Shown piece after piece: positions 22,125 to 31,933 of a DNA stretch of 64,000 nucleotides. The position numbers and the translations under genes were made by a program. Under the pieces are notes generated by a model. It saw only the letters and a program-made list of their open reading frames with translations, searched no databases and was not told the DNA's origin. The stretch comes from Procambarus clarkii. Lineage: Eukaryota; Arthropoda; Malacostraca; Decapoda; Cambaridae. The stretch's first letter is position 1; every line of letters starts with the position of its first letter. Location: assembly GCF_040958095.1 (NCBI RefSeq), contig NC_091152.1:18074796-18138795 (forward strand), read 5' to 3'.

Positions 22125-23405
22125 TCAACATGGGTTCAGGGAGGGTAAATCTTGCCTTACAGACTTAATAGAATTCTACAATCAGGTGACAAAGATTAAG
22201 CAAGAAAGAGAAGGATGGGCGGACTGCATTTTTTGGGGGTGGGGTGGGACTGTCGGAAAGCCTTTGACACAATACCCCATAAAAGGTTGATGCATAAGCT
22301 GGAGAAACAGGCAGGAGTAACTGGTAGGGCGCTCCAGTAGATTAGGGAGTACCTAAGCAATAGGAAGCAGAGAGTTACAGTGAGGGGTGAGACCTCAGAT
22401 TGGCGTGAAGTCACCAGTGGGGTCCCACAGGGCTCTGTGCTTGGATCTATCCTGTTTCTGATATACGTAAATGATCTCCCAGAGGGTATAGACTCATTCC
22501 TCTCAATGTTTTCTGACGACGCCAAAATTATGAGAAGGATTAAGACAGAGAAGGACAGCTTGAGGCTTCAAGAAGACCTGGACAAGCTGCAGGAATGGTC
22601 GAACAAATGGTTGTTAGAGTTTAACCCAAGCAAATGTAATGTAATGAAGACATGTGCAGGAAGCAAGAGACCAGATACAAGGTATCATTTGGGAGATGAA
22701 ATACTTCAAGTCAGAGAGAGAAAGACCTGGGGGTTGATATCACGCCAGACCTGTCCCCTGAAGCTCATATCAAGAGGATAACATCAGCGGCATATGCCAG
22801 GTTGGCTAACATAAGAACGGCCTTTAGAAACTTGTGTAAGGAATCTTTCAGAACTTTGTATACCACATATGTCAAACCAATCTTGGAGTATGCGGCTCCA
22901 GCATGGAGTCCATATCTAGTCAAGCATAAGACTAAACTGGAAAAGGTTCAAAGGTTTGCCACCAGACTAGTACCCGAGCTGAGAGGTATGAGCTACGAGG
23001 AGAGACTACGGGAATTAAACCTCACGTCACTGGGATAGAGAGAAGAGTTAGAGGGGACATGATCACCACATACAAGATTCTCATAGGAATTGATTGGGTA
23101 GATAAAGACAGGCTATTTACTACAAGAGGGACACGCACTAGGGGATACAGGTAAAATTGAGTGCCCAAATGAGCCATAGATACGTTAGATAGAATTTTTT
23201 CAGTGTCAGAGTAGTAGACAAATGGAATGCACTAGGAAGTGATGTGGTGGAGGCTGACTCCATACACAGCTTTAAGTGTAGATATGATAGAGCCCAATAG
23301 GCTCAAGAACCTGTACATTAGTTGATTGACAGTTGAGAGGCGGAACCAAAGAGCCAGAGCTCAACCCCTGCAAGCACAATTAGGTAAGTACACACACACA
23401 CACGA
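22125..23405 (+). pseudogene. Jockey/CR1-type LINE reverse transcriptase, 5'-truncated
   Basis: Starts inside the RT domain with QHGFREGKSCLTDLIEFYNQ. The first Asp-containing motif is frameshifted (a G insertion near 22235 gives WGWGGTVGKPL). Then come VTSGVPQGSVLGSILFLIYV and the catalytic box as FSDD (22508-22519) in place of FADD. The thumb LQEDLDKLQEWSNKWLLEFN and the KCNVMK motif follow. After another frame change it continues as LYTTYVKPILEYAAPAWSPY to RGMSYEERLRELNLTSL, with the 3' UTR to about 23405. Frameshifts at about 22235 and 22740 and a stop near 23036 make it inactive. Its C-terminus matches the reverse copy at 10820-11275. Confidence 0.85.
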
Positions 23406-23608
23406 GTAAAACAGAGGATGATAGGAGGCTACAAGATGACCTAGACAGACTGAATGAATGGTCCAACAAATGGCTACTAAAGTTCACCCCGAGTACATGC
23501 AAGGTCATGAAACTAGACGGTGGAAACAGGAGGCCAGACACAGGATACAGAATAGGAGATGAAGTACTTAATGAAACAGAGAGAAAAATCTAGTAGTTGA
23601 TATCACTC
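23406..23608 (+). pseudogene. Second LINE RT thumb fragment
   Basis: Frames read a decayed LQDDLDRLNEWSNKW and KFTPSTCKVMK, followed by the strand-specific block before DITPNL. It belongs to the same family as 22540-22740 but is a separate copy. It ends abruptly at the I-like fragment that follows. Confidence 0.6.
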
Positions 23609-24075
23609 CAAACTTGACTTTTACCCGGTTATTCACTCCTCCATCCTTGCCCATTGGCAGAATTGTTGGTCTTCAGTTACTGGTAACAAACTGTGTACTC
23701 TTAAGGGTAGTGTGTCCCTGTGGCCTTCCTCCTACCACCGTAACCAGCGATGGGAAATGGCTCTGGCAAGGCCGTTTCCCACGTATTGGCCATACGTGCT
23801 TAACTCGTGGACACTTAATGGAGCCCCACCCTGCTCCTTAATTGTCGAATGTCCTGACTTCCAGGACGAGCGTGCCTTGCTTTCCGACCGTCCGTCGCGA
23901 TCACTTTTCTCTCGATAGTATTCTTGGTGAATCAGATACTTTTGATATCATTCGCCTTATACGTTTCTGTTCTCATATTGGCATCCTCAGTGATATTTAG
24001 CACTCTCTGATTATTCTGCACATTTAATGGTGCTACATAGCCTTCCTGGCATGGTGCCTTCTTTGACAATTACTT
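23609..24075 (+). pseudogene. I-like LINE 3' end (post-RNase H)
   Basis: Frames match the C-terminus after RNase H: WSSVTGNKL-like, PSSYHRNQRWEMALAR, IGHTCLTRGHLM and VECPDFQDERA, then SDTFDIIRLIRF and the 3' tail GCTACATAGCCTTCC ending with AATTACTTAC. The same 3' tail ends the copy at 35480-35870 and is all that remains of the insertion at 36812-36865. Multiple frame changes. Confidence 0.75.
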
Positions 24076-24690
24076 ACAACTATACCACATTGTACAGCAT
24101 AGTGAGAGCGTTGTTTGAGAAGAGAGAGTGCCGATGTGAGAGTGGACAGATTGAGTGGGAGTGAGAGGGTGTGGGAGGGTGTGGGAGAGGAGTCAGTAAT
24201 AATACTTGGGGGGGATACTGTTATTTCATTAACTTTAATCATTGTATTATTCTAATTTGAAGCGTTACATAATGAGAGCATGAAGATGCCCACTACACAC
24301 ACCCACACATGCGAGCCTTCACCACCGGCTGGGGGGCACACGGAGGGCACACGGAAGCAGTGCCCCGTTACTACACCTCGTGGACATGACGCAGGGAGAC
24401 ACCAAGCATAATTACTGAACCAGGCGATGGATAACCATCACAGTAAAATGCATGAAGGCATAAGAGTGGTAATGATCACGACGTAATGCCCATGCGTCCT
24501 CTAGCGTCACCAGAACTGAGAAATTTTGTCCAAAATAAGCCCCGAAAGCTCGGGGACGACAGTAAATCTGCTTTTAGAGCTTCATCTTAGGACTAAAAAG
24601 TTAGTATTGAACAGATTTTGAGAACAAACCTGGAAGATAATGTCAACTGTTCCATTACTGACCAAAGATCTCAAAACGCCTGCCAATGCA
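24076..24690. other. Spacer, nothing recognised
   Basis: Unique sequence. No gene or array is seen. Confidence 0.3.
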
Positions 24691-24694
24691 AATC

Positions 24695-24985
24695 CCATCA
24701 TGAGTTCGACCTTGTCGAGGGCAATGGGTTCATGTCTTATGCCCTCAGGCTGGTGTGGGCTCCTCTGGCCCCTCCCTCTCCTGCCCCTCTCGGGGTGGCG
24801 TACATACTAAGCAGCCCAAGGGCTTTGGGTCCCCGTTCGGGTCATGGGACCAGCCGCCGGAGAGGTCACCAATGAGGCGACGTCCTCGAAGGAAACGTTT
24901 GAGTTTCGAGGCTGGAGCACAAGGAAGAAAGAGGTCCTTACACCGACGTAGGAGACTGTACACTGCAGTACGACTCCTCTGTTGA
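24695..24985 (+). mobile_element. I-like LINE 5' end fragment
   Basis: Aligns in order with 48750-49015. Shared blocks are CCTTGTCG, CCCTCAGGCTGG versus CCCTGAGGCTGG, GTTCGGGTCATGGGACC versus GTTCGGGTCATCGGACC, and CTTACACCGACGT versus TTTACACCAATGT. It continues, after about 1.5 kb of other sequence, at 26560. Confidence 0.55.
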
Positions 24986-24989
24986 CAGT

Positions 24990-25284
24990 ACAATGCATTA
25001 GACCAGCTTGTTTTTGTAGTCATAGAGCCCGCACTCTCCCCAAACTATTTACACTCGACTCCGCTCACTCGTGCTGTCGAGAGTGCAGTTGTGACCATCA
25101 CAGCTGGTTCCTGCACTGACTGGAGGGCTCGTACAAGTGACTGGGCCACCACTCTTGACACCGAATTCTTCACCACAATCCTCCCACTCAGACGACCATA
25201 TGAATCCAAAGTTTGACACGTTAACTTCAAGTGGATGTCATCCTTGATTGACCTCAACTCCTCATGAAGTAACTAACAGACATC
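24990..25284. other. Spacer, unassigned
   Basis: A 70-codon minus-strand ORF (25045-25257) shows no family I recognise. Confidence 0.3.
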
Positions 25285-25517
25285 CTTGTGTCTCAAGCTA
25301 GGCTCGGACTGTGTCATCCTTGTGTCTCAAGCTAGGCACAGACTGTGACATCCTTGTGTCTCAAGCTAGGCACAGACTGTGACATCCTTGTGTCTCAAGC
25401 TAGGCACAGACTGTGACATCCTTGTGTCTCAAGCTAGGCACAGACTGTGACATCCTTGTGTCTCAAGCTAGGCACAGACTGTGACATCCTTGTGTCTCAA
25501 GCTAGGCACAGATCTCA
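25285..25517. repeat. 34-bp tandem repeat, about 7 copies
   Basis: The unit reads GACATCCTTGTGTCTCAAGC then TAGGCACAGACTGT. The first copies carry TCGGACTGTGTC. The array ends in a partial copy. Confidence 0.95.
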
Positions 25518-25789
25518 TAAAAGATCAATAATAGAGCCAGTCTGTCCTCTGTACATCCCATATTGGCTTCCGAATGCATGATAACACTCCTGAGCTAGCC
25601 AAACCAGGCGCTCTTAAGGGGGGGGGTGATTGCCACCTTTGAGCAGCCTGAGGGCAGCAATATGCCGAGAAGTGCAACATAGTTTAGTGTCAGCATTACA
25701 CTAGTTACTCTCATCATACTATGATGCAGGAGCTACATATCTGGCGGTCATCCAGTAAGGTCGGCAGCTTCAAGACGTTACTATTGCTA
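25518..25789. other. Spacer, possible relic of a LINE RNase H
   Basis: A short frame near 25550 resembles an IPSHIG-like LINE RNase H end, but it is too decayed to call. Confidence 0.2.
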
Positions 25790-25930
25790 GCCGGCCAGTG
25801 CCAGGGTGGCCAGTGCCAGTTCGGCCAGTGCCAGGGCGGCCAGTGCCAGGGCTGCCAGTGCCAGGGCTGCCAGTGCCAGGGCTAGAAGTGCCACGTGCTG
25901 CACGTCCCAGGGCTGCCAGTGCCACGTGCT
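25790..25930. repeat. 15-bp tandem repeat
   Basis: Copies of CCAGTGCCAGGGCTG with decayed members. CCACGTGCTGCA occurs twice in the second half. Confidence 0.85.
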
Positions 25931-26342
25931 GCAGTAGACGTGACCAAAAGTCTTCGTCGTCCACTATGTCCCTGAAGGAAAAAATCCAGAATTCAAGAGA
26001 TAGTTTCATCAGACATGTTCAAGAATGAAGTCCTTCATGTCCATTTGAGGAACTACCAGAAGTCTTAATCACTCAAGGTGGTGGTTACGCCTGACTGTAA
26101 ACCTCGCCCCGGCCGTTGGTGGGTGCACACAGCATGTAAAGTAAATATGTAACTGGCTCACCACACATGTAAGTTCTTCCGCTTAGAGACGGAACGTCAC
26201 GGTCACGTCTCTGAACCAGTTGTGATATAAGAGACTTTTGATATATTCATTAAATTGTGTAACTAGCTTTTTAGATTGTAACTTGTTAGCTACGTGAACT
26301 ATGGGGGTTCCTGAACCCATAATGTGTGCCTCTACCTTTTTT
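25931..26342. other. Spacer with a dispersed repeat
   Basis: The block around GTAACTGGCTCACCACACAT (26150) resembles GTAACTAGCTGACCACAAAT upstream of the array at 45684. Both precede 30-bp arrays, so they may share a source element. Confidence 0.3.
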
Positions 26343-26545
26343 ACTGTCACTCAGGGGATGGGTATGGGGGTGCATTGCCACTCAGGGGATGGCTATGGGG
26401 TCCACTGCCACTCAGGGGATGGCTATGGGGTCCACTGCCACTCAGGGGATGGCTATGGGGTCTACTGCCACTCAGGGGATGGCTATGGGGTCCACTGCCA
26501 CTCAGGGGATGGCTATGGGGTCCACTGCCACTCAGGGGATGGGTA
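26343..26545. repeat. 30-bp minisatellite A, 7 copies
   Basis: The unit reads CACTCAGGGGATGGCTATGG then GGTCCACTGC. It shares the order TCAGG, ATGG, TATGGGG, CCACT with the arrays at 45684-48739 and 49920-52932. Confidence 0.95.
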
Positions 26546-26559
26546 CCCATGGGAGCACA

Positions 26560-26866
26560 GCTTGGATAGACGCAACTTTCCCAGGCTCGGCCTCCCTCGC
26601 TGCCCAGTTGGTGGTACCCCAAGCCCCCCCCCCCCCCAGGGCCCCCAGGGCCCCCAGGGCCCCCAGGGCCCCCAGGGCCCCCTGGGCCCCCGATTCACTC
26701 TCTAATGGATATCGAGCTCTCTCCTCCGACTCGTGTAGCGGGCGACCAGCCCTTGAATCGAACCTGTGTAGAAAGTTGTTGACTAGCCCCCGGCGAGCGC
26801 TACCTGTGTGCTCAGCGGGCCTCGACCCCCAGCTCGCCCTTCTGATCCTTCCCCTGTCCTTGTACT
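26560..26866 (+). mobile_element. I-like LINE 5' region with a C-rich expansion
   Basis: CTCGGCCTCCCTCGCTGCCC (about 26585) and GACTCGTGTAGCGGGCGACC (about 26728) match 49078-49110 and 49190-49212. Between them lies a run of GCCCCCAGG units (26625-26692) that is absent from the other copy. It appears to continue the fragment at 24695-24985. Confidence 0.55.
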
Positions 26867-29068
26867 GGCAGGGGCGTCTCCCACGTGACCAGTGGCAGGG
26901 GCGTCTCCCTCGTGGCCAGTGGCAGGGGCGTCTCCCACGTGGCCAGTGGCAGGGGCGTCTCCCTCGTGGCCAGTGGCAGGGGCGTCTCCCTCGTGGCCAG
27001 TGGCAGGGGCGTCTCCCTCGTGGCCAGTGACAGGGGCGTCTCCCTCGTGACCAGTGGCAGGGGCGTCTCCCACGTGACCAGTGGCAGGGGCGTCTCCCTC
27101 GTGACCAGTGACAGGGGGCGTCTCCCTCGTGACCAGTGGCAGGGGCGTCTCCCTCGTGACCAGTGGCAGGGGCGTCTCCCACGTGACCAGTGACAGGGGC
27201 GTCTCCCACGTGACCAGTGACAGGGGCGTCTCCCACGTGACCAGTGACAGGGGCGTCTCCCACGTGACCAGTGGCAGGGGCGTCTCCCACGTGACCAGTG
27301 ACAGGGGCGTCTCCCACGTGACCAGTGACAGGGGCGTCTCCCACGTGACCAGTGGCAGGGGCGTCTCCCACGTGACCAGTGGCAGGGGCGTCTCCCACGT
27401 GACCAGTGGCAGGGGCGTCTCCCACGTGACCAGTGGCAGGGGCGTCTCCCACGTGACCAGTGGCAGGGGCGTCTCCCACGTGACCAGTGACAGGGGCGTC
27501 TCACTCGTGACCAGTGGCAGGGGCGTCTCCCACGTGGCCAGTGACAGGGGCGTCTCCCACGTGACCAGTGACAGGGGCGTCTCCCACGTGACCAGTGACA
27601 GGGGCGTCTCACTCGTGACCAGTGGCAGGGGCGTCTCCCACGTGGCCAGTGACAGGGGCGTCTCCCACGTGACCAGTGACAGGGGCGTCTCCCACGTGAC
27701 CAGTGACAGGGGCGTCTCCCTCGTGACCAGTGACAGGGGCGTCTCCCACGTGGCCAGTGACAGGGGCGTCTCCCTCGTGGCCAGTGGCAGGGGCGTCTCC
27801 CTCGTGGCCAGTGACAGGGGCGTCTCCCTCGTGGCCAGTGACAGGGGCGTCTCCCTCGTGACCAGTGACAGGGGCGTCTCCCTCGTGACCAGTGACAGGG
27901 GCGTCTCCCACGTGGCCAGTGACAGGGGCGTCTCCCTCGTGGCCAGTGACAGGGGCGTCTCCCTCGTGGCCAGTGACAGGGGCGTCTCCCACGTGGCCAG
28001 TGACAGGGGCGTCTCCCACGTGACCAGTGGCAGGGGCGTCTCCCACGTGACCAGTGACAGGGGCGTCTCCCACGTGACCAGTGGCAGGGGCGTCTCCCAC
28101 GTGGCCAGTGGCAGGGGCGTCTCCCACGTGACCAGTGACAGGGGCGTCTCCCTCGTGACCAGTGACAGGGGCGTCTCCCTCGTGACCAGTGGCAGGGGCG
28201 TCTCCCTCGTGACCAGTGACAGGGGCGTCTCCCTCGTGACCAGTGGCAGGGGCGTCTCCCTCGTGACCAGTGACAGGGGCGTCTCCCTCGTGGCCAGTGA
28301 CAGGGGCGTCTCCCACGTGGCCAGTGACAGGGGCGTCTCCCACGTGACCAGTGACAGGGGCGTCTCCCTCGTGACCAGTGACAGGGGCGTCTCCCACGTG
28401 ACCAGTGACAGGGGCGTCTCCCTCGTGGCCAGTGACAGGGGCGTCTCCCACGTGACCAGTGACGGGCGTCTCCCACGTGACCAGTGACAGGGGCGTCTCC
28501 CACGTGACCAGTGACGGGCGTCTCCCACGTGACCAGTGACAGGGGCGTCTCCCTCGTGGCCAGTGACGGGCGTCTCCCACGTGACCAGTGACAGGGGCGT
28601 CTCCCTCGTGACCAGTGACAGGGGCGTCTCCCTCGTGACCAGTGACGGGCGTCTCCCTCGTGACCAGTGACAGGGGCGTCTCCCACGTGACCAGTGACAG
28701 GGGCGTCTCCCACGTGACCAGTGACAGGGGCGTCTCCCACGTGACCAGTGACAGGGGCGTCTCCCACGTGACCAGTGACAGGGGCGTCTCCCACGTGACC
28801 AGTGACGGGCGTCTCCCTCGTGACCAGTGACGGGCGTCTCCCTCGTGGCCAGTGACGGGCGTCTCCCACGTGACCAGTGACAGGGGCGTCTCCCACGTGA
28901 CCAGTGACAGGGGCGTCTCCCTCGTGACCAGTGACAGGGGCGTCTCCCTCGTGACCAGTGACAGGGGCGTCTCCCTCGTGGCCAGTGACAGGGGCGTCTC
29001 CCTCGTGACCAGTGACAGGGGCGTCTCCCTCGTGGCCAGTGACAGGGGCGTCTCCCACGTGACCAGTG
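26867..29068. repeat. 27-bp minisatellite, about 80 copies
   Basis: The unit reads GTGACAGGGGCGTCTCCCAC then GTGACCA. Two common variants are GTGGC for GTGAC, and CCTCGTG for CCACGTG. Units with CACGTG carry a perfect E-box core. A CAGGGG-to-CGGG deletion gives 24-bp units, seen mostly after 28460. The 27-bp period keeps several frames open, producing ORFs up to 794 codons on the minus strand with a nine-residue repeat. Where 24- and 27-bp units mix, frames still stay open. These are artefacts. Confidence 0.97.
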
Positions 29069-29106
29069 CTGAGCGACTCATTGCTTTGAGCGACACCACC
29101 GTTTGA

Positions 29107-29157
29107 TACACCGTTGTCACCGTTGTCACCGTTGTCACCGTCGTCACCGTCGTCACC
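29107..29157. repeat. 9-bp tandem repeat
   Basis: Five copies of CACCGTTGT/CACCGTCGT. Confidence 0.9.
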
Positions 29158-29219
29158 TCGCGAACTCCTACGTTCATGTGTTATTTGATCCGCCAATATA
29201 GACGTCTCTTACTCTGATA

Positions 29220-30190
29220 AACAAACTGTGCCTGATTTTCACATTTATCACCATGTTCTATCGTTTGATTTCCATGTTATCTCTCATCCCAAGCGGTCCA
29301 GCGCATGCGTCGTTTCTGCTCGTAGACTGGCCGGCTGGCCTCTGTGGTGGCCACCTCCCAGATCTCCAAGACTGTACCTTTGAATGGCACCTTTGGCACC
29401 GTCATCTTCCTGTCCCACCTTGCAACAGAGGACGCGAACAGAACCGTCGAGATTCCAACAGAGACATTAAGGCTCTCCCAGAATTCCTGCAGCGCCATTG
29501 TGTTCTCCAGGTTGATACGTTGACACAGTCGCCTTAGTCAACGTTATTAGCCCTCCGTGACGGGTCGTCAGTCGTGCCCTGCAACCTCCAGTGATAGTTG
29601 CTGGTGCAGACTGAACCATGTAGTGACACATCCCCCCCCCCGCACCTCTGCACAAAGTGTTGCCAATGTGGGCATGAAAAGTCGACTTGCCATTGCGAGG
29701 TGTTCTGTTTACCTTTGTGTGGCGAATCCTTCCATAATAATTGTCTACTGGTTCTTCTCTATATGCGCATTGCCTAACCTGCCATGATGCTCACTCTGCC
29801 ATTTCTCAGTCAGGTATGCACTTAAAATTGGAACAGAATATCCTTGACCGGCAACGGAGATCGCATTTCCTTCCGTGAGGCATAACGCCAAGTCTTAGTC
29901 ACTTCTCTAAGATGACTTATGGTGGTGCATTACGTCGTAACCTCCGACCCTCTCGCCTTCCCGCCCTCACTTCCGGACCTGCGTCCATGTTGTGGCTGCT
30001 GAGACCTCCAGCAGCCCGCCTACTGCTGCCCACTGATGTGTTGCTCTTGTCTCTCCACCTCGTGATCACCTCCTGCCTACCTAGTTCTTCGCCTCAGCCC
30101 TTCCCTCTCACCCTTGCCTCCTCCCCGACATTGACCGCATCGGCCTCGACCGCCTGGCCCTTCCTCTCCGCCTGAAGCTGTGGAGGCAGT
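29220..30190 (+). pseudogene. I-like LINE ORF1 fragment with zinc-knuckle remnant
   Basis: The frames are broken, but a frame at about 29650-29770 reads CTKCCQCGHEKSTC followed by LPLCGESFHNNC, parallel to the CCHC knuckles at 17165-17449. A CHDAHSAIS segment and LKLEQNIL then match ISCGDAHPNF and HYKFE of that copy. The upstream frame (KTVPLNGTFGTVIFL) is an ORF1 middle domain. The downstream Pro/Ser-rich portion ends at RLYRLDTTPVP near 30220. Together with 24695-24985 and 26560-26866 it is probably one LINE 5' half broken by arrays. It is inactive. Confidence 0.6.
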
Positions 30191-30204
30191 TAGGCTCTAC
30201 AGGC

Positions 30205-30303
30205 TCGACACAACTCCTGTGCCAGGTGAGTACGACGGGCTCACTATAGCCCGTGCTGCTTCGAACTTCTTGTTCCGAGTAGCTGAATCTAAAACAACTC
30301 CAC
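30205..30303 (-). repeat. Dispersed short repeat, copy 1, with hairpin and splice-donor-like site
   Basis: Reverse orientation of the element at 35283-35370. Shared text on the minus strand is AGATTCAGCTACTCGGAACA, the hairpin arms ACGGGCT/AGCCCGT, and TACTCACCTGGCACAGGAG. On the plus strand the end reads CCAGGTGAGTAC, an excellent match to a 5' splice site. Confidence 0.6.
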
Positions 30304-30387
30304 CTTTCGGACAGAAATGAAAAACCTGATTCCTCTCCGTCTCTCTCCCGAGGGCAAGAAGGCGCGAGTGGTTACCGCAGCCAGTGC

Positions 30388-30475
30388 CGGAGTCGACCCA
30401 CCTCAGTATGGAGGTTACCACCGGAGTCGACCCACCTCAGTATGGAGGTTATCACCGGAGTCGACCCACCTGTGG
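30388..30475. repeat. 34-bp repeat, 2.5 copies
   Basis: Copies of GGAGTCGACCCACCTCAGTA then TGGAGGTTACCACC. The last is truncated into the palindromes that follow. Confidence 0.85.
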
Positions 30476-30519
30476 GTCGACCCAAAATGGGCCCCTGTGC
30501 CACAGGGGCCCATTTTGGG
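30460..30519. repeat. Two abutting perfect palindromes
   Basis: 30460-30481 is GTCGACCCAC, CT, GTGGGTCGAC. 30481-30519 has 19-bp perfect arms beginning CCCAAAATGGGCCCC around a single central C at 30500. Both are perfect over their arms. Confidence 0.95.
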
Positions 30520-30769
30520 GCCAACCGTGTTTCCCACATACATCAGTGCCTTAGTCAGTTTAGTTCATTTATTATGCACCCCATACCCATGTTGTGGGCG
30601 GTAGTGGAAAGGGTTACAGAGGCACATAATGGGCTCAGGGACTGAACCCCACAATTCATTTAGCTAAGCAAGTTACAATCTTGATGAGCTAGTTACAAAA
30701 TGCAGTATAAGTCGTCACATCAACAATGGGTTCGAGATCGACCTCAAGTACAGGTTCTAAATTAAGCAA
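30520..30769. other. Spacer, nothing recognised
   Basis: No feature is identified other than sequence that may belong to the following LINE. Confidence 0.3.
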
Positions 30770-31520
30770 CTGACATATGTGGAGAGCCGTAGATGTGAAT
30801 ATTACAAACCTCATACTCAAATTTGCAGATGACACTTGAGATTAATGGTAAAGTGGAAAGTTAAAATATTGAAGCCTTACAAAGAGATTTACACGAACTC
30901 CACAGAAGGTCAGATGACTGCAAATGCTTTATAATATTGACAAACTACTATAGTCCTTGCGTGTGGGTTATAACAACCCACATCACAACTATCTTAACAA
31001 TACTACCATGAAGCGGATTGATTAAGGAATGATCGTAGCAGTTAAGCCTCGCCACACACGGCGAGTGGGAGCTGCACTCAAAATAAGTCGACCAAAACCT
31101 TGGGAACACGAACAAACTTTTGACTTCAAGGAAAAGTTTTGGTGCTCCAGTCTCCGGACACCTTAACCAAAGCCTATAGAGACCTCGCCTTCAAAATATA
31201 AATATCTATCTACTTTGGAGAAATTTTAACACAAAAACCCATCCCAGAACTAAGTCAACTCTCCAACTTGAGCAAGTTGGAGGATATTAATATAGACCAC
31301 TTGTTTCAAAAAGGTCAAATATAACACGGAGGGCACCAGCTCCAAGCTCAATAAGCCACATTGCAGAGCTGCAACTGGGGCATGTGTCCACCCGCAAGGT
31401 TAGGAACTCGTGGAACAGCCTACCCGCCCAAGCTCTCATTGCCAAGAATAACATCCAGATACAAAGATCGCCAGAAACAATGAGGGGACCTCTGGCAAGC
31501 TGCCAGCTTCCTGTCCCGCT
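30770..31520 (+). pseudogene. CR1-type LINE RT/C-terminal remnant
   Basis: A frame reads KFADDT at 30821-30838, the RT catalytic box, followed by a decayed LQRDLHELHRRSDD thumb. After many stops, a frame at about 31330-31500 reads VSTRKVRNSWNSLPAQALIA, the usual C-terminal VRN-WN-LP segment of such LINEs. Degenerate throughout. Confidence 0.6.
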
Positions 31521-31564
31521 CATGGTCACTAGGAAGAGAGTGACCCGCAGGTAAATGCCCTTCC

Positions 31565-31932
31565 TCCCCCACCCCACGTCAACCACACCCCCCCCTCCCT
31601 CCCCCCATCAACCACACACCCCTCCCTCCCCACATCAACCACACCTCCCTCCCTCCCCACATCAACCACACCTCCCTCCCTCCCCCCATCAACCACACAC
31701 CCCCTCCCTCCCCACATCAACCACACCTCCCTCCCTCCCCACATCAACCACACACCCCCTCCCTCCCCACATCAACCACACACCCCCTCCCTCCCCACAT
31801 CAACCACACCTCCCTCCCTCCCCACATCAACCACACCTCCCTCCCTCCCCACATCAACCACACCTCCCTCCCTCCCCACATCAACCACACCTCCCTCCCT
31901 CCCCCCATCAACCACACCTCCCTCCCTCCCCT
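31565..31932. repeat. About 26-27-bp CT-rich minisatellite, about 13 copies
   Basis: The unit reads CCTCCCTCCCCACATCAACC then ACAC. Variants have CCCCCATC and ACACACCCC. Confidence 0.95.
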
Positions 31933-31933
31933 T

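Noticed and set aside
22125..23405. Active LINE
   Set aside because: Frameshifts at about 22235 and 22740, an FSDD box and missing 5' part and endonuclease.
26812..29196. 794-codon minus-strand ORF with nine-residue repeats, plus overlapping ORFs on both strands
   Set aside because: Purely the 27-bp minisatellite read in stop-free frames. No domain, and competing ORFs on both strands.
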